Assembly (NCBI GenBank): GCA_013433145.1
Contig: CM024175.1
Coordinates: 8,416,516-8,480,515 of the forward strand
Length of the DNA stretch: 64,000 nucleotides
Source of the DNA: Ascaris suum
Lineage: Eukaryota > Nematoda > Chromadorea > Rhabditida > Ascarididae
Reading direction: 5' to 3'
Both the position numbers and the translations under genes were made by a program. Within the stretch, counting starts at the first letter, position 1. Each line of letters starts with the position of its first letter. This document shows positions 1-15,634 of the stretch, in pieces. A model generated the notes under the pieces. That model had not been told where the DNA came from and made no database searches. It saw only the letters and a list, made by a program, of their open reading frames with translations.

Positions 1-517
1 TCGAAATTCTTTTCCGCTTCCTCAAAGCCATTTTCGAGCCTTGGACTAATATTTTGATAATACTCTTAACTGGAAGACCGTTTGTACTGAGAGTTAAAAT
101 CTCACAATGATGCGATCATCAATCATTCAACACAGGCGGCGCAACCATGTAATGCGGCTTGATCGATATAAATTGCTTAGACATTCTGATTCGCTCGTTT
201 CATGCATTAATTTCATATATTATTTTAGTATTCTTTTGCGCTGAGCGTAGCGTAATAATCCGTCTATAAAATAAAAGAGGACAACGCTGCAGCTCGTTTG
301 ACTATTAGCGATGAGAGGCGCAAACAGCGAAGTTCCGCGGGAAAGTCATGGCTTGTTAAGCTCATTGAAGCAAATAAAGTAGTATTATATTGGAAGGTAA
401 AGAACACGATGTAAGCATTCATCAGAGATTACCGTAATAACGGATATATAAGCACTCGATTCTATTTTCGATATCCTCATAAATAAAGCAAGTGACGATT
501 GCAGATTTGGTGCTTAC

Positions 518-688
518 CTGTAGCAGGTGACTGTCGAAAATGAGGATAGGTATAAACGGGTATCGTTGACTGATTTCTTTGACAGCTTCTTTATCCATAA
601 TAACAAGTGCAAGGCGTTCAACAGCACCACTCATCAGGCGCAAATTACAAATATGATTCAATACTTCATCGATAATATTTTTATTTAG
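518..688 (-). CDS. Internal exon of an unidentified minus-strand gene
   Basis: Read on the minus strand, this 57-codon block is open and in phase 0 at both ends. It is preceded by an acceptor ending ATTCAG (688/689) and followed by a strong donor CAG|GTAAGC (518/517). The product segment contains NIIDEVLNHICNL, then AVERLALVIMDKEAVKEI, and ends DSHLLQ. A VER plus hydrophobic stretch also occurs in the F-box/LRR gene at 45142-45276 (RVERVCIV), so a distant F-box-family relation is possible but unproven. The exon before it may be the piece at 767-966. The gene continues leftward, and no further exon was clear before the window edge. Confidence 0.5.
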
Positions 689-766
689 CTGAATCATATG
701 GCACACAAGTATTTTGACTAATTATAAAAGCATTAGCTTCTTTTTTTGTGAAAACGTCTCTAAAGT

Positions 767-966
767 TTATCCCATCCCCTCCTCCTCAATGTTTCTTCGT
801 TTCGGAGCATAATTCCAAACGAGTTCTATACATATCGTAAAATCATTCTCGTAAGTGCCAAAAACTTTCATTGATGATAACTTTCGATGGAATTTTTTGA
901 GCTTATATACACAAATTTGTGCACTGGCGAACATTCTGCAATCAGCCGAATTCAATAATGATAAAG
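767..966 (-). CDS. Candidate exon with F-box-like helix pattern
   Basis: After a good acceptor (TTTTGTCAG, 968-967) a minus-strand frame stays open for 66 codons. It includes LSLLNSADCRMFASAQICVY and then KLKKFHRKL. The spacing of leucines, the Asp-Cys and the Cys-x-x-x-Lys-Lys-Phe pattern resemble the second half of an F-box. No motif is decisive. It could be the exon upstream of 518-688 on the same strand, but I could not find a donor that fixes the phase, so the join is inference. Confidence 0.3.
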
Positions 967-979
967 CTGACAAAAGCAC

Positions 980-3480
980 AAGTTGCCGCCATACAGATGA
1001 ATGAATGAGTCAAAGCTTATTTCTAATTGTTATTAGGTGATGTAATTTTTTACACTCAGATATTTCTTTCGCGATAAAAAGTGTCGCTTCACCGAAATGT
1101 TTCATGAAATGTGACAATTTTAAGCGGAAGTTTTTCGCGTTGAAAACAACATTTTTCATAGTTTATGATATTAGAAACAGCCACCTTGCATATAGTTTCA
1201 CTAATCGGCGGATAGAAATCGTATTTGTTTTTATTGCGTCTTCGTTCTTTTTTCATTCATTACTTATTGCTTCTGCTATTTACTTTATCCGCTAAATGTA
1301 TAGCCATTTTCATGAATATAGGTTCCCTTCGCTATTAACTCAGCATAGGTTCACCTTCCTGCTATCTCAGGATCTTTAACCACTGCAAATATCGTTATGG
1401 AATTATATAACTTACAAACTGTATATTCGGTGGTTTGCCTATAGCTTTAAGGCGATGAATGAATTGCGAATATCCTGGAGTCGACCGGATCGAAGATATA
1501 GAAACGTGTTTGCGATTCTCGACGATTAACCTCAGCGCCATTTTCTCTACCTGTTAATGATGAATTAAGAATCAGTTGCCTTCTTAAAACGCATGGAAGA
1601 AGTTTGAAAAAAATCTCTTATGTTGGAGACGTTCAAAACATTTTCAACAATCATCTATGCTGAATAATGGAAACACACTTGCTTGAAAAGGATTTTCATA
1701 ACACAAATACTATAAGAATCGTTCCTACCACCCGGATGCATCTCTTTCAATTGTCTGTTGCAAAGTGGTAAGTAATTAGCACCAATTACCTGTTATACCT
1801 GCTATACCTGTTGTACGTGTTGTAGCACAATTTGTTTTTTACAGCCTTCAATAAAAATTGCCCATAAAGATTGAAACAAATATAACAAATTATTATTTCA
1901 AATTGGGCAGCACCATATTTGATGCCCTCACAATTATTCCGATCGATAGGTTTTTAGAAAATGAAAGAAGCGTGTAATGTTCGGTTGACGTTCAACTGAT
2001 TACTCATTATGTTTAACACTGAGATAAATCTGAAGAAAGAACGGGCTTTGGGCAGTCATTGATCGTGAACACAATTCGATGTTGAGACTCTATTTTCCCC
2101 TTGAGGCTATCAGTTTTGAACTCTTAGTACACTTCAACATTTTTCACTTTCTTCGTTTTTGGCAATTAAGTTTCGAATTCGCTGCTAAACTTTTCTCGTC
2201 CCCACCCCCACCCCCCCCCCCCCAAAAAAAAAAACTATAAATGCGAACTTGAAAGTGAGGAAAAAATATTGTACTCAAGCGATTACAAGAGAGGATAAGT
2301 TTAACATATAACTTCACCTTAACAATTTCTTGGAGATTATTTGGGAGTAGACATTGATACGCAATAAGTAACAAAAATCCACACACTAAAAATCGTTCAA
2401 CATTTCGAATAAGTTCGTTGAATTGCTTAGGATATGCATCATATCGCTTCTTTATCGATAACAAATAACAAGTTGCATTCATTATCATCTGTAAGGATTA
2501 TCCTCTATCGTAATACTGATTAAGCATTCTCTTAAATTAAAATATAAATGGTTGCCTATTATATTTATCAATGCAATCAACATTGAAAAAAAAACATCAG
2601 AGAAAATATAATAGAAGATCACCAACAATAGACAGCGAAATAGAACCGTCAAAAAATAAGGTTGTCACATAATTTGCATATATAATAAGATATGAGCAAA
2701 GAGCATCTAATTACGAAAACGCTCATCTTCGTCGTTGTTTCATTTGCATTTTTGTGAGGGATATATCCGTACTTTATTGACGAGATAACCGAGATAAAAT
2801 TACATAAAAGTATTTGCATGCGGTTAATATTTGAATGTAACAATGCCTAGAACGCTTATTTCTATGAGTGCGATCTAATGCGGCTCGGCGACATGCAAAT
2901 GAAGTCAGCCATCACAGGTACATTCATGCGATAACGAGCTGAGTGGGTCAACCTGTCGTTCTTAAAGACAGCGTTTAAACAGTTGGTCGAGATGGCTCGC
3001 AAAGATTTGCGACTGGTACAACTCGTTTATCTGATTTCTAAACAAAAAGCGTTCCAATTACGCACTTTTTGAGAGTTCCTGGAAGGTAGCATCGGAGCGC
3101 GCTTGCCATATTTGTTGATAATTAGTCTTTAACAATGAGCACATCACATGAAAGCGCCGCAACTTATGGAAAAATAAGCATATGCAAAAACTGCTGCCTG
3201 AAATGATTATGAATAACTAATTTTGGTCAAGTGCCTATTCGAAAGAGAGGGTGTAGGGCGGTAATTCTTCCCTTGAAAGCCAATGAAACACTAGAAGGAA
3301 ATAGAGTTTGTCAATGAATGCCATTTTTTCGACGCTCTTTCCTCTTCATAACTTATCTGCCTGGTTTGTTCGTGAAATCATCCGAGTACTTTGTTTTTGA
3401 AAGAATTGTTGGCTCATCTTGCCGGCCTACGCTTGAAAATCCTCAATTTGTTTCGCCTTCATAATGCAAAAATTTCCCGC
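980..3480. other. AT-rich stretch with no convincing gene
   Basis: Both strands carry only short open frames. A minus-strand frame (2144-2488) has a possible donor after codons reading NNLQEIVK (ATTGTTAAG|GTGAAG), but no clear acceptor, and it runs into a homopolymer tract. I see no RNA gene and no mobile element. Confidence 0.4.
2199..2234. repeat. Poly-C/poly-A compound tract
   Basis: A C-rich run (CCCCACCCCCA then about 13 C) is joined directly to about 12 A. Homopolymer joints like this are error-prone in sequencing, so the exact lengths are doubtful. Confidence 0.8.
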
Positions 3481-3485
3481 TGAAT

Positions 3486-3683
3486 TTAAATATCGTTATT
3501 GGAAACTTTTTCGACCTTCTCTGTCGTATTAACCTGAGTATATCTGACCACTCTCCCTCGGCTTCCGACTAAAATTTCCGGCTCGCTTGAGTCGCCTTTT
3601 CTGAGAAAACAGATACGTGATTTCGTTGAAGTCGCTGTTTCAAAGGGTTGTTTAAATTCTTTAAGAGCTGCGGGTTTTTTCAC
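3486..3683 (-). CDS. Candidate exon, unidentified
   Basis: The minus-strand frame contains EFKQPFETATSTKSRICFLR and RKGDSSEPEILVGSRGRVV, followed by a possible donor ACTCAG|GTTAAT. The residue mix is polar and protein-like. The upstream boundary is unclear because the sequence GGTAAGTG there looks more like a donor than an acceptor. It has no recognised family and may be chance. Confidence 0.25.
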   Translation of the reverse strand: MKKPAALKEFKQPFETATSTKSRICFLRKGDSSEPEILVGSRGRVVRYTQVNTTEKVEKVSNNDI

Positions 3684-3860
3684 TTACCGAAAAAACTCAC
3701 TTCAGTAATCGCGATGGAGACCTGATGTTTTCTCTTCCTTCGTCTCTCTCTTTCTCTGCACCGTTCTAAATGTTGATGGAAAATTTGTAGGTTATTGGCA
3801 CGAAAAGCTGCTCCCATTAGCACCTTCAAAACGATGAGTTCTCGAAGAATAATTCATCAG

Positions 3861-4054
3861 TGGTTTCACTTCCAGAAGAATTGATTCAGAATGCTCTGAA
3901 TGAGGTTCATTATCACCCTTTGATGGTCGTCAGGATGAAAATCGCGTTAGTCGGCGAAAATTTTTCTCTCGTGCTCTCATATAAATTTAGAGGCATCAGA
4001 TATCTTCAGAACTATTTCCGATTTCAAACATGCAATATCGACTCTGAGGGCTAA
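3861..4054 (+). CDS. Candidate F-box-like exon
   Basis: After an acceptor ATTCATCAG, the plus frame opens with VSLPEELIQNALNEV and continues HPLMVVRMKIALVGENF to a stop at 4052-4054. The LPEEL start, the 20-25 residue spacing and the R-x-K-x-A-x-x-x-E-N-F pattern match the general outline of an F-box (LPxEL...L...VCxxF). It would recruit a target to an SCF ubiquitin ligase if real. A 3' partner could be the exons at 5170-7680 and 8501-8807, but no continuous splice path was found. Confidence 0.33.
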
Positions 4055-5169
4055 GCAGTTTTTGGTGATTATCGGGTTCGCACGGAATTTTCTGTTTTCG
4101 TAATGTGCCCATTTTTGGCACTTTATACGAAGCGATACCTTCACAGAAAATTTTCTAGTCTAGCGTCAACCATATGTACAACTTTACAATAAGTGGGGGA
4201 ACTGAAGTGATTGCAAACAAAGAAATCTGTATTGCAATATTAATATTGACAGTACGTTGCAATGCGCTACGTTGGATTGTGTGAGATTTGCATTCGTCAG
4301 TGCCAAAATGCAATGCAAATAACTCATCGCTACCATGGAAGAAATTATTGCGCGATCATCGGTTATACTTTCAAGAATAAAACACGGAAATTTTCGAAGT
4401 GTTCCTTTATGCATTTCTCTTTAGCAACAATTATTTATTGAGGGAACTTTGTTTGCTCGTTTGTACATCTATGTACCTGTCCATTGTGCCGAATAAAATT
4501 AAATTCACACTGCAAGTATCCAGTCTTCTTCTGAACGAAGATTCCAAAAAGTGTCCTCAACGCTACTATTCCCGCGTCCCTATGTTTACTCAAGCTTTCT
4601 CCCTTTCCAAGGCTTCCTAGTAAGAAACTTGCCAGAAGTGAGACTTCTGCCCAGAAGAATGTCTTATTGGTGAAGATTGTGTCACTCAGAATGTTTCATT
4701 CATTATCACATAAGTCTTCAACATGTAAGAGTCACTCCATCAAAGTGTCGCTACTCTTTACGTACTGCCAAATAATCGAAAAAAAGTCTTATATCTCGTG
4801 ATCTGTTGCACAGAGATTGTCCTCGAACGACCTTATATTCCACCAGCAATTTCCCATTGTCGTCCCAAATTTTTTGCTTACTATTTCAAATTTAAATTTA
4901 ACCAATCGCTTCTCGTAATTTATTGGGGATGGGTTCTGACTGTGTCTAACGCTGACTTCAAGAGTTTTTATTTCTCAAGAGAAACTCTATACCAGCACTT
5001 CTCAGTCTATAGTAAACTGTGTGAAAGGAATGCACGGCTGTTGCAGCTGATCTTATTGAGAACTGGGCTCTTGCGATTTCTTACAACATCTTATTGGGAC
5101 CTTCAATTTTTGGATGGTTCGCGAAAATTTAATGTCCTCATATTTTGATTGTGTTTTAACCGTCGTCAG

Positions 5170-7680
<2,511 letters not shown>

Positions 7681-8500
7681 GTGAGTATTAATGATCGCTG
7701 ATCAAAGATTCTTCCGATCTCCAACTAACGAAAAGCATTTATTTGCAAGTAAAATTCGGTTAGAGTCATCCGAATTTTAAAAAATGTCAAATGTCACAAT
7801 CAGAAGCATTTTCAACCGGATGAAAAGTGAATTTCGAATTCAACCGGCTGATGCTTTGATGTGGAAAAAGCGACCGATGCTTCGGTTTCCAAGCTAAGTT
7901 CTGTTAAAAGATGATTATCACACATATAGCGATGCCTTTATTCCAACAGCAACAAGCAGATCGACGACCGATGACGAACAGTAACGTGGAAGCAAATGCA
8001 ATGAAACAGACAACACGGCTGACCTTGGCAAATGGAAGTGTCACAAAGCGGTAGAGGAATAAAGGCGAGGTGCTTCACTGGGGATCTACGGTCAACGAAT
8101 GGTTCGAAAGTAAAATTTAGAGGGGAGCGTGGAATGGAGAAGGTATGAATGGTTTAATTCGGCAATTTGCATGTGACGAAGGGTGAAGCAATACTCGTTC
8201 TTGCAAGTGGATCCAACACTAAATTAAAAACAGATCATGAAATCAACAAATAATAGAGCACTACGAACGTAACTAAACAGCTCTGAACAACACAGGCCAC
8301 CTCAGACAGTTGCACACGCAATAAAATAGTTCACAGACGATAGATTCGAAATGCACACTTGAAAAACACTTCGAAGTCGAAGGAGAAGATAAGAAAAAAT
8401 GAGCGCAAAAATAGAAAAAAAAAACAACCCTTGACCTCATAAGAGATGAAGAATTAGCGTTAAAAAAATATTTTTCCGCTCCTTCAAGTTCATTTTCCAG

Positions 8501-8807
8501 CGCGGTCAGGCCTCATCCTGACAACGAGGCATTTCATCACAAGAAAAGAAGAGGAATTATTAGTTTAGACGTTTATGATTTAGAAAATTCGAACCTTATT
8601 ACTTATAATGATAACCTAATGGGAAAAAGAGTGTACATTTTTCATAAAATTGCTGACGATTATCAGAGAAATATCATCTGGCTGGCCGATAATGCCGAAT
8701 GCACTTTAATAGCCTCTGCAAGCAGGTCGAACCTGAAAGATTTGCGGGAGCGTCGGATTAGTCAGCCAACTCCTCAACGTTATCCAAAAATGATACGACG
8801 GGAATAG
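8501..8807 (+). CDS. Last exon of an unidentified plus-strand gene
   Basis: A clear acceptor (CATTTTCCAG, ending 8500) opens a frame that stays open for 101 codons to a TAG at 8805-8807. The first base completes a codon, so the incoming phase leaves two bases. It reads AVRPHPDNEAFHHKKRRGII, then SLDVYDLENSNLITY, later MGKRVYIFHKIADDYQ, ASRSNLKDLRERR and the C-terminus QRYPKMIRRE. It is polar and basic at the end, with no membrane segment. The length and residue balance make chance unlikely. I do not recognise the family; upstream exons may be those at 5170-7680. Confidence 0.6.
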
Positions 8808-9364
8808 TGCTATGTGTTAACATGGTTGTGTAAAAACGAGTGTGGGACTATAATGCACCGTAACATATCGCTTAACATCTCTGCCAAACACGTATGTCAC
8901 GGTAACTTCCTCAATGCAAAGCCTACGAGTTGAGAATTCTCATACTCCAAATCTTTCTATTCGTAATATGCTTAACATTGTTTCTGTTTGTAAGTCATGT
9001 CGTTAAGGAAACCACAGAGAAGTTACACGTCCCTCTCAGAAAAAAAAACGCTTCCCACGTTATATCCTTGATGACACACAGCATTTCCGTTTAAAGAATG
9101 CTGTTCAAAAATGAACTAGAAATAGACCTCGTAACTTCGCCTTCGCCCCGTTGGGAAGAATTCTGAGTAGAAGTGCTTGAAAGATATCAAACGTTTTGAT
9201 TAACGATTTTTATAGCAAACTGCTTGCACTGATTGGTCCGAAACAAAATGACAGCGATTACATGTGCTCGGAAATCCATAGCTATTAACATATTGTTGTA
9301 TTGATCATTTATGTTTTCGTTGTGCAAACTCGTTTCCCCTTTTGCGCCGCAGTAATTGGTATCG

Positions 9365-9552
9365 TCAATGCAATCGCCAATTCGCTTCGTTCAGCACTCC
9401 TGTCAAAACCTCAACTTTGTTTCCTTCTGGAATGATTTCGTAACAAAGGTTAGCCTTAATTACTCGCCACAGAACCATGTATACTACCATAAAGTCCGCA
9501 TTTACGCGGAACACACCAAAATAAATGATCGGTGACATCAGTCTATACTGAC
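9365..9552 (-). CDS. Last exon of an unidentified minus-strand gene
   Basis: On the minus strand an acceptor TTTTCGACAG is followed by a frame reading QYRLMSPIIYFGVFRVNADF, then MVVYMVLWRVIKANL, EIIPEGNKVEVLTGV and the C-terminus LNEANWRLH with a stop. The incoming phase leaves one base. Upstream exons (higher coordinates) were not identified; the minus-strand frame at 11028-11267 is one candidate. No known family was recognised. Confidence 0.5.
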
Positions 9553-9599
9553 CTGTCGAAAAGCCCAATGTATCGCTCGGTATAGAAAGAGATGGTTAC

Positions 9600-11020
9600 T
9601 ATTTTAATAGCAAAACGTGACAAAAACGTGAGAAACGACAATCGAGCATGAGATAAGCGAGCAGATCTTATGTGATCACTTCACGTAATTTGCTCAAGAC
9701 GATGGATTTGCGCGAATAAAATGTCGTTTCGCCAATAGAGCAATGCTACTTGTAAAGGAAAATTCTATAAAATCTTATGTGCAACCAGTGTTAAGTAGTA
9801 AAATGAAACTTCAATGCTCAGCGTTTGTGATTTGTTTTGTTGGTAGCACAAAATTTTATCATAATATTTCCATTCCATTTTCATACGAAAATAGCGCTTA
9901 ACGACATAAGGAAATAAGAGCAACTCATCTAGCAAGAATAAATTTTGAATAGCATTTCATTATAAAGCAAAAAGATGTGCAACAAATAAAGAGTGCGTAA
10001 ATATGAATAAACAACTTTCCAATCGAAAGCTACAATACAAATAGAAAAACATCAATTAAAAGAATATTGAGCGCAGCTGTGTAAAAAATCCACAAAATTC
10101 TATGCATCTAGTAAATCGAGTAAAATTTGATCATCCCCTAGAGAGCGCACTGTTCCACTTCAACCAATCGCATCAATTTCCTTTTCAGTATCGCTTTTTT
10201 TCCCCTCATACCGAATGTTGCAACAGAGTGTTTCTTATATTAATCGTTGCATTTCGTGAAAAAAATTTCGCTTCTGAGCAATTCTTTCAACTTTCAAGAT
10301 TTCAGCAGAGGGAAACAATTATTTAAATATATGTGGAATTCACTAGAATTTCGCATTTGCTTAACTAATTATGGAAGAAATTCAGTGGGATTGTTTAATA
10401 TATCAAGCGTTGAGGGAGAAATTTCTCAAACATTCAATTCTTTAGGTTTCGAGCACTTCATTGAGAAATTCTGTATTGATATGAAGGTAGCAATCGATAA
10501 CCGAACGAAAGCATTCGCTTGCAAACGAATGTCAATTGTTTTTTTTTTCCTTCGGATCCAAAACATCCTAAACGATAAATGCAATTTAAACAATCGAAAG
10601 CATCAAAACCGAGTTTCGTTCGGCAAAAAATAAATGAAGTTTCGGTTTGCAATCGAAATTGGATCATTCGACCACCATTACTATACAAAAGCTCATTTTC
10701 TAATCGGCGTCGTCTGTATTGCGCTTCCTACGCGTTCTTTTTGTTAGCTTCGATCGAGAATATGTGAACAATAATCTCCCCATTCATCTGTTGCTTTAAA
10801 AGGGATCGTATTTATTCCATAGAATTATCGATAGAATTTAAAATAGATTGAAGAGGCTCCCTTGTTGAAGTGGCCGTCAGCATTTCTTTAAAAGTACAAG
10901 TGAATGGGAAGAAAATTTTCAATTCACTGGGAAGGGCAATTTTCTTGAGTGATGTTTGCAACATTGCATTGTAAATTAAATATTTGACTTTTTATCGATG
11001 CATTCGTCCACAAACTTTAA
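9600..11020. other. AT-rich stretch with only weak open frames
   Basis: Plus frames at 10102-10326 and 10247-10633 and a minus frame at 10458-10688 overlap each other. They lack paired splice signals, so I treat the region as noncoding. Confidence 0.4.
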
Positions 11021-11027
11021 ATGAATG

Positions 11028-11267
11028 TTACGAAAGTGGGGATAATTGAAGCCATCGGATGCATAAGTACACGCACATTTGCCACAATTGAATATTGAGA
11101 AGTACGCAAGCGCCATTAATAGAGCGGATAATTTCATCAATAATATTTACACATTGGATGTGTTCATAGGAGAGCGCTTGTAAAGATGGCTCGAGGAACG
11201 ATAAATTGTATATTACTATATTACAATAACATATTAGAGCTATGATTTTTATATCTTTTTCCTTCAC
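11028..11267 (-). CDS. Candidate coding segment, unidentified
   Basis: A 79-codon minus frame includes FLEPSLQALSYEHIQ and then NIIDEIIRSINGACVLLN. The NIIDEI motif recalls NIIDEVLNHI in the exon at 518-688 on the same strand, which hints at a shared family. No splice sites were found to support it. Confidence 0.28.
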   Translation of the reverse strand: MKEKDIKIIALICYCNIVIYNLSFLEPSLQALSYEHIQCVNIIDEIIRSINGACVLLNIQLWQMCVYLCIRWLQLSPLS

Positions 11268-12119
11268 GCCTAGCCAGTATATGGGGTATAACGAATGCTG
11301 TAGAGGGCCTGTTGCATCGACTCATCAACACAGCCGAGAGCTGTTTTAATTAAGGCCGCTTTATGCGACGAGAACGTTGGGTGGGTGCGTGAGATAAAAT
11401 GCCTAATGGCATTTTAAGTAAACCTCCCTCTTTGCATCCGGCATTTGTTTTTTCTATTGCAGTAGCTAGACATCCTTGACGTACTTAATACCTTATAAAC
11501 TTTAATGCCATATAATGAATTGAAATTTTGAATATTATATGAAGAGGTTTTCTTCAATCGATGGAACTTCTTCAAAAGCGCACTTTTTTAACATAAGAAT
11601 GATTATAAAATTTATTGCAATTATTGCAATCCTATGTGAATGTGTGTTTGTATGCAATTTAGCAAATGCAAATCCGAAGTTATATGTGCGTATATGCAAT
11701 TCTACCTTTCTGATGTGCAAAGTTTTAGATTTCTATGGAAAATTAAAATAGCTGCCGTTGCAAACGTCCACGTGTCCAATCCTATTTGTCAGTATGATTA
11801 CTAAATGAATGACAATCTCGAACTATTTGCAAGTCTCGCTTAGATTCATTTGCGTGTATGCTGAACTTGCTTCTCTCTTTGACGTCTTTCCACAAGAACT
11901 GCATCCATATATAATGAGTCGTTCCTTTAATTTATATTTTATTCTGATTCAATGTTTGAGTTTAACCGATTTGGGACTCTCATTCAAACACATTCCGAAA
12001 AATTTGCTACCGAATCATTGCGTGAAATGTCAATTAAAGTGTTATTCAGTATCGGAAGATCTTATGTTTGGATCTTATGTTAGCCATAAAAAATTCTATC
12101 ATAGAATATATTCTCTTTT

Positions 12120-12360
12120 TTTAATACTAATAGCAGTGTTAATGGCAGCACTAACAATTGCAATAATAGTAGATATAGTGGCAGTAGGAATGTCAGTAAT
12201 AACTGTAGCAGTAGCATGGTGGCAGTCATAGTATGGTAACAGTGATTTCAGTAATAGTAGCACTAGTATTAAGTATCACTAGTAATAATATGGCTTGCAT
12301 TAATCTGGCATCAGCAGTGCTACTTAATAACAATAAATAATAACAGAAGTAGTATCGTTT
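12120..12360. repeat. Degenerate trinucleotide repeat (GTA/GCA/ATA)
   Basis: A run of imperfect three-base units such as GTA, GCA, ATA and GTG with many substitutions. It begins inside an open plus-strand frame (stop at 12229-12231) and continues beyond it, consistent with an old expanded repeat. Confidence 0.6.
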
Positions 12361-12476
12361 TCATATAAATGTGTATAAGTAAGCCTGTTTTAGAACAATA
12401 AAAAAAGCTCCCAAAAGTATATATAAATAAAAGAAGGAGTGAACGTTTAGAGAGTGGTGCCGTTAACCTGGTTCAA

Positions 12477-12677
12477 CTAATGATCTTCGACAAGGAAAGA
12501 TTTGTTTCTCGTTTCACCGAAAACAATGCCATGTGGATGGGTAACCGATGGGGAAGACAATACGGGCAAACTATGATAATGGTATAATTCCAAAAAATTG
12601 AAAATGCGAATGAAATTGCATTGTTGAGTTCGTATTAGCTGTCGAAAATTTTCCGCAGTCCGATCATTCGACCGCAA
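12477..12677 (-). CDS. Candidate coding segment, unidentified
   Basis: The minus frame ends with VLSSPSVTHPHGIVFGETRN and a stop after FLVEDH. It is protein-like in composition. A second minus frame over the 5' part is also open, so the true frame is uncertain. Confidence 0.25.
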   Translation of the reverse strand: MRSNDRTAENFRQLIRTQQCNFIRIFNFLELYHYHSLPVLSSPSVTHPHGIVFGETRNKSFLVEDH

Positions 12678-13212
12678 AATCTTTTCAGCCGTATCGTTGC
12701 ATTTTTGACCATAGTGTTCCTAAAAATTAAAATTTTTTTCAGCGCTGGCTTCACACTCGATCTACACACTGTTCAGTGTGAATCTCTCAGTCATACACAC
12801 TTGAGCAGTCAAATGATACCACTTGAAATTAGCGTCCTTCGCTTGGACGGAAGTTGCAATATTGTTGCTTCAGATATCTTAGCATAAACATTTTTCATCA
12901 CTTAGTGTTCATTAGTGCATTATTCTCATCGATTATTAAATAGCCGATCCATGGCGATTTTCGATGCTCTCATGGTATTTGTTCTGAACAGTCTTGCATT
13001 TGATAGCTTCCCTTCCAAGCATACAGTTGAAGCATGCACTATGCACAAATCTCCAGAACTGATCGTAACAATGAAGATTATATCTTTTTGCAATATATTC
13101 ACCTGGAAGTTATGCACTTTGCTGACGCAAATGCTAAAGTAGCCCTGTGAGCAGAATGTTATAATTTTTTAATTGGTGCAAAATATAGTGTCTTTCACCG
13201 AAACAGAAATAT

Positions 13213-13318
<106 letters not shown>

Positions 13319-13355
13319 AAATTCTTCAACGGAGATATTCTGTTGAGGAATTTGT

Positions 13356-13682
13356 ATGTTATTACCTTACTCCGTGCAAACAGCACCAGCTTCTTCCTAC
13401 CACCGCATATTCAGTGATCACAAAATAGGTCACACGGAATGTCCGAATTCGGCTTATATGAGGATGCAGCACATTCCATCTCGCTTTATGGCTATCTCAT
13501 ATTGTATACAAAGACCAACAAGCGCTTTTTATGCGACGTTAAATTTGCATTGCTTTTTTACACGATTAATTCCGAATGAAACTTTATGCGTATGGATGTT
13601 GCGAAAATTATTTCTTGTCAACGAGAATTTGTCTCGTCTTGTCCTATTGTGCACACGGTATTTATTTAGTTGTTCACTTTAG
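13356..13682 (+). CDS. Candidate F-box-like coding segment
   Basis: A 108-codon plus frame whose 3' part reads [15 protein letters not shown] then [15 protein letters not shown] before a stop. The pattern (Pro, Leu-rich helix, Leu-Ser-Arg-Leu, Cys-x-x-Tyr) resembles the F-box outline seen near 3.9 and 17.0 kb. No splice sites were confirmed. It may be chance in an AT-rich sequence. Confidence 0.25.
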   Translation: MLLPYSVQTAPASSYHRIFSDHKIGHTECPNSAYMRMQHIPSRFMAISYCIQRPTSAFYATLNLHCFFTRLIPNETLCVWMLRKLFLVNENLSRLVLLCTRYLFSCSL

Positions 13683-14972
13683 TGCATCTCAGCATAGCGA
13701 TTATTATTACTCCCTTTTTGTAAGCGAATACTTATTCGTAACATTTACTGTGGAAATGCACATTTCCAACAATTTTTGCAACTAAATTCGCATTTCATTT
13801 AATTAAGGCCTATTCAATAATGAAAAAGATTTTTGCGTTAAGCGAACATATTATTCTCAAAGACATATCTTTGCTAAATATTTACTGAGCTGCAAGCTTA
13901 TGAGTGATTACAATAGGTAATCAGCATTAGCGCATGGAACAGAAAATTGGTCTGGAAAAAGTTGTTTAGAAGCTCTAACTGCGATGAATGTTTCGTTAAC
14001 CTCATTCATAGTTAATCACGAGTTCAAGCACATTCATATTAACCGTATTTAAGCATCTAAGCATATGGAATTCCTTATTTAATAAATTTGATATGAATCA
14101 TCAAACTTTAGTTCGCTATTCAGAATGTTCAGGTGCGATGCAAAGTTTTGAGCAGTTTGATATGCTGCTTATTATTTCATCGACTTTTGTAGTATTCAAT
14201 GATTATTTTGGCATTTTGCCGAATATGGTAATTATTTTTCATGGTCGTTTCAAACACCAAATATTCCCTTAGAGCTTAACAGCATTTTGTTAAGCGGCAT
14301 TATTTCATTGTGTTTCATTGTGTTTTCCTCTCAAAAGCATTTCGAGAGAAAAACTTCATCCATCGTCTCCATTTTTTTGTGTGTTTTTTATAGAGCGATG
14401 AAAAACGCCATGTTAGCTATGTATGTGTGGGTTTCTCAGTGAATGTGTGTCTGCGTGGCGTTTTTTATAGCAGCAACATTCCTGCCCTCTCTCTTTCGAA
14501 CTCGATGATATGAAACTCAAAATGAAGAAGCTTGCGCTGCCTAATTTCAACCTGGTCTCCCGTTTATTTGATAACGAAGGTGGTTTTTCTTTTAGTTACT
14601 AATTTGATAAAAATACAAAGCAATTCCTATATGATAATTCTTATCCTTTCTGAATTCATTAGCCAAATTTGGAATATTACATTACTAAGGCCTAGAGCTG
14701 TGTTGTATAGGCTAGCGCACCATACAAAAGTGGATTGCATAATTCTCCGAGAATCGCTGATAACTCAGCTTGATAAGCATTTACACTGATAAGCAATTGA
14801 GTGCATTTCTCTCCATCTCTAGACATCATCAGTTAACAGCAGTACGGCATTTGAAATGACGAATGATGAAATAATTAAAACTGCATATCGCGTCATTTTT
14901 TGTGGGAAACAGTTCTTCAGCTTCAGCTTTTCATCTTTTTACATGCTGATGAATCTATTCACATAAAATACA

Positions 14973-15263
14973 TTGCGAATACTTTTGTTGCAAAAATTTC
15001 AACTCTATGAAGACGATTCAATTATTTACTTGTCTTTTGACAACAGTATATTTCGTTGTCGAAAACACCATCATTTTCTGGAATTCACCGAACCTCATCG
15101 AATCATTCAAATTTTTTCCATACTATCTTTTATTTCACAAGCATTTATAGATCTACGCATGTATAATAAAGCTATACCGCATCCGCTCATATTTCTGGTC
15201 AAATTATGTTATAAGCTTTGTGAAATTAAGTGTTTTATACGACAAAAACATTACTGTAAATAG
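14973..15263 (+). CDS. Candidate coding segment, unidentified
   Basis: A 96-codon plus frame includes LYEDDSIIYLSFDNSIFRC and ends CEIKCFIRQKHYCK. It is rich in His, Phe and Ile. No start context or splice site supports it, and no family is recognised. Confidence 0.25.
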   Translation: MRILLLQKFQLYEDDSIIYLSFDNSIFRCRKHHHFLEFTEPHRIIQIFSILSFISQAFIDLRMYNKAIPHPLIFLVKLCYKLCEIKCFIRQKHYCK

Positions 15264-15634
15264 TGCACGAATATTTGTGTAATAACAGTAAAATTAATTC
15301 ACCACTATATGTAGCAGAGATGTACTATAGATATGACTGAATTACGTTTCGTCGAGTGGGATACAACTAGGGTATCTCAATATAAGTGAACATTGCCGAC
15401 GGAGTGTGCAATTTGCCTAATCAGAATGATGCAAACAACAATTTCAGCAATGCAAACATGAGTATTTATTTGCATTTGTTTTCGTTCAATTTTCATATCT
15501 CTCTCCTCATATAGACCATTGCAATTTTTTTATATTTGTATATGAGGAAAAATTGCATTTCAAAACACCGTTATTGGTTAATCGAGTATGTCATGCCGAT
15601 AAGTCGTCAATTTTCGGTTGCAATGCTCTCACAG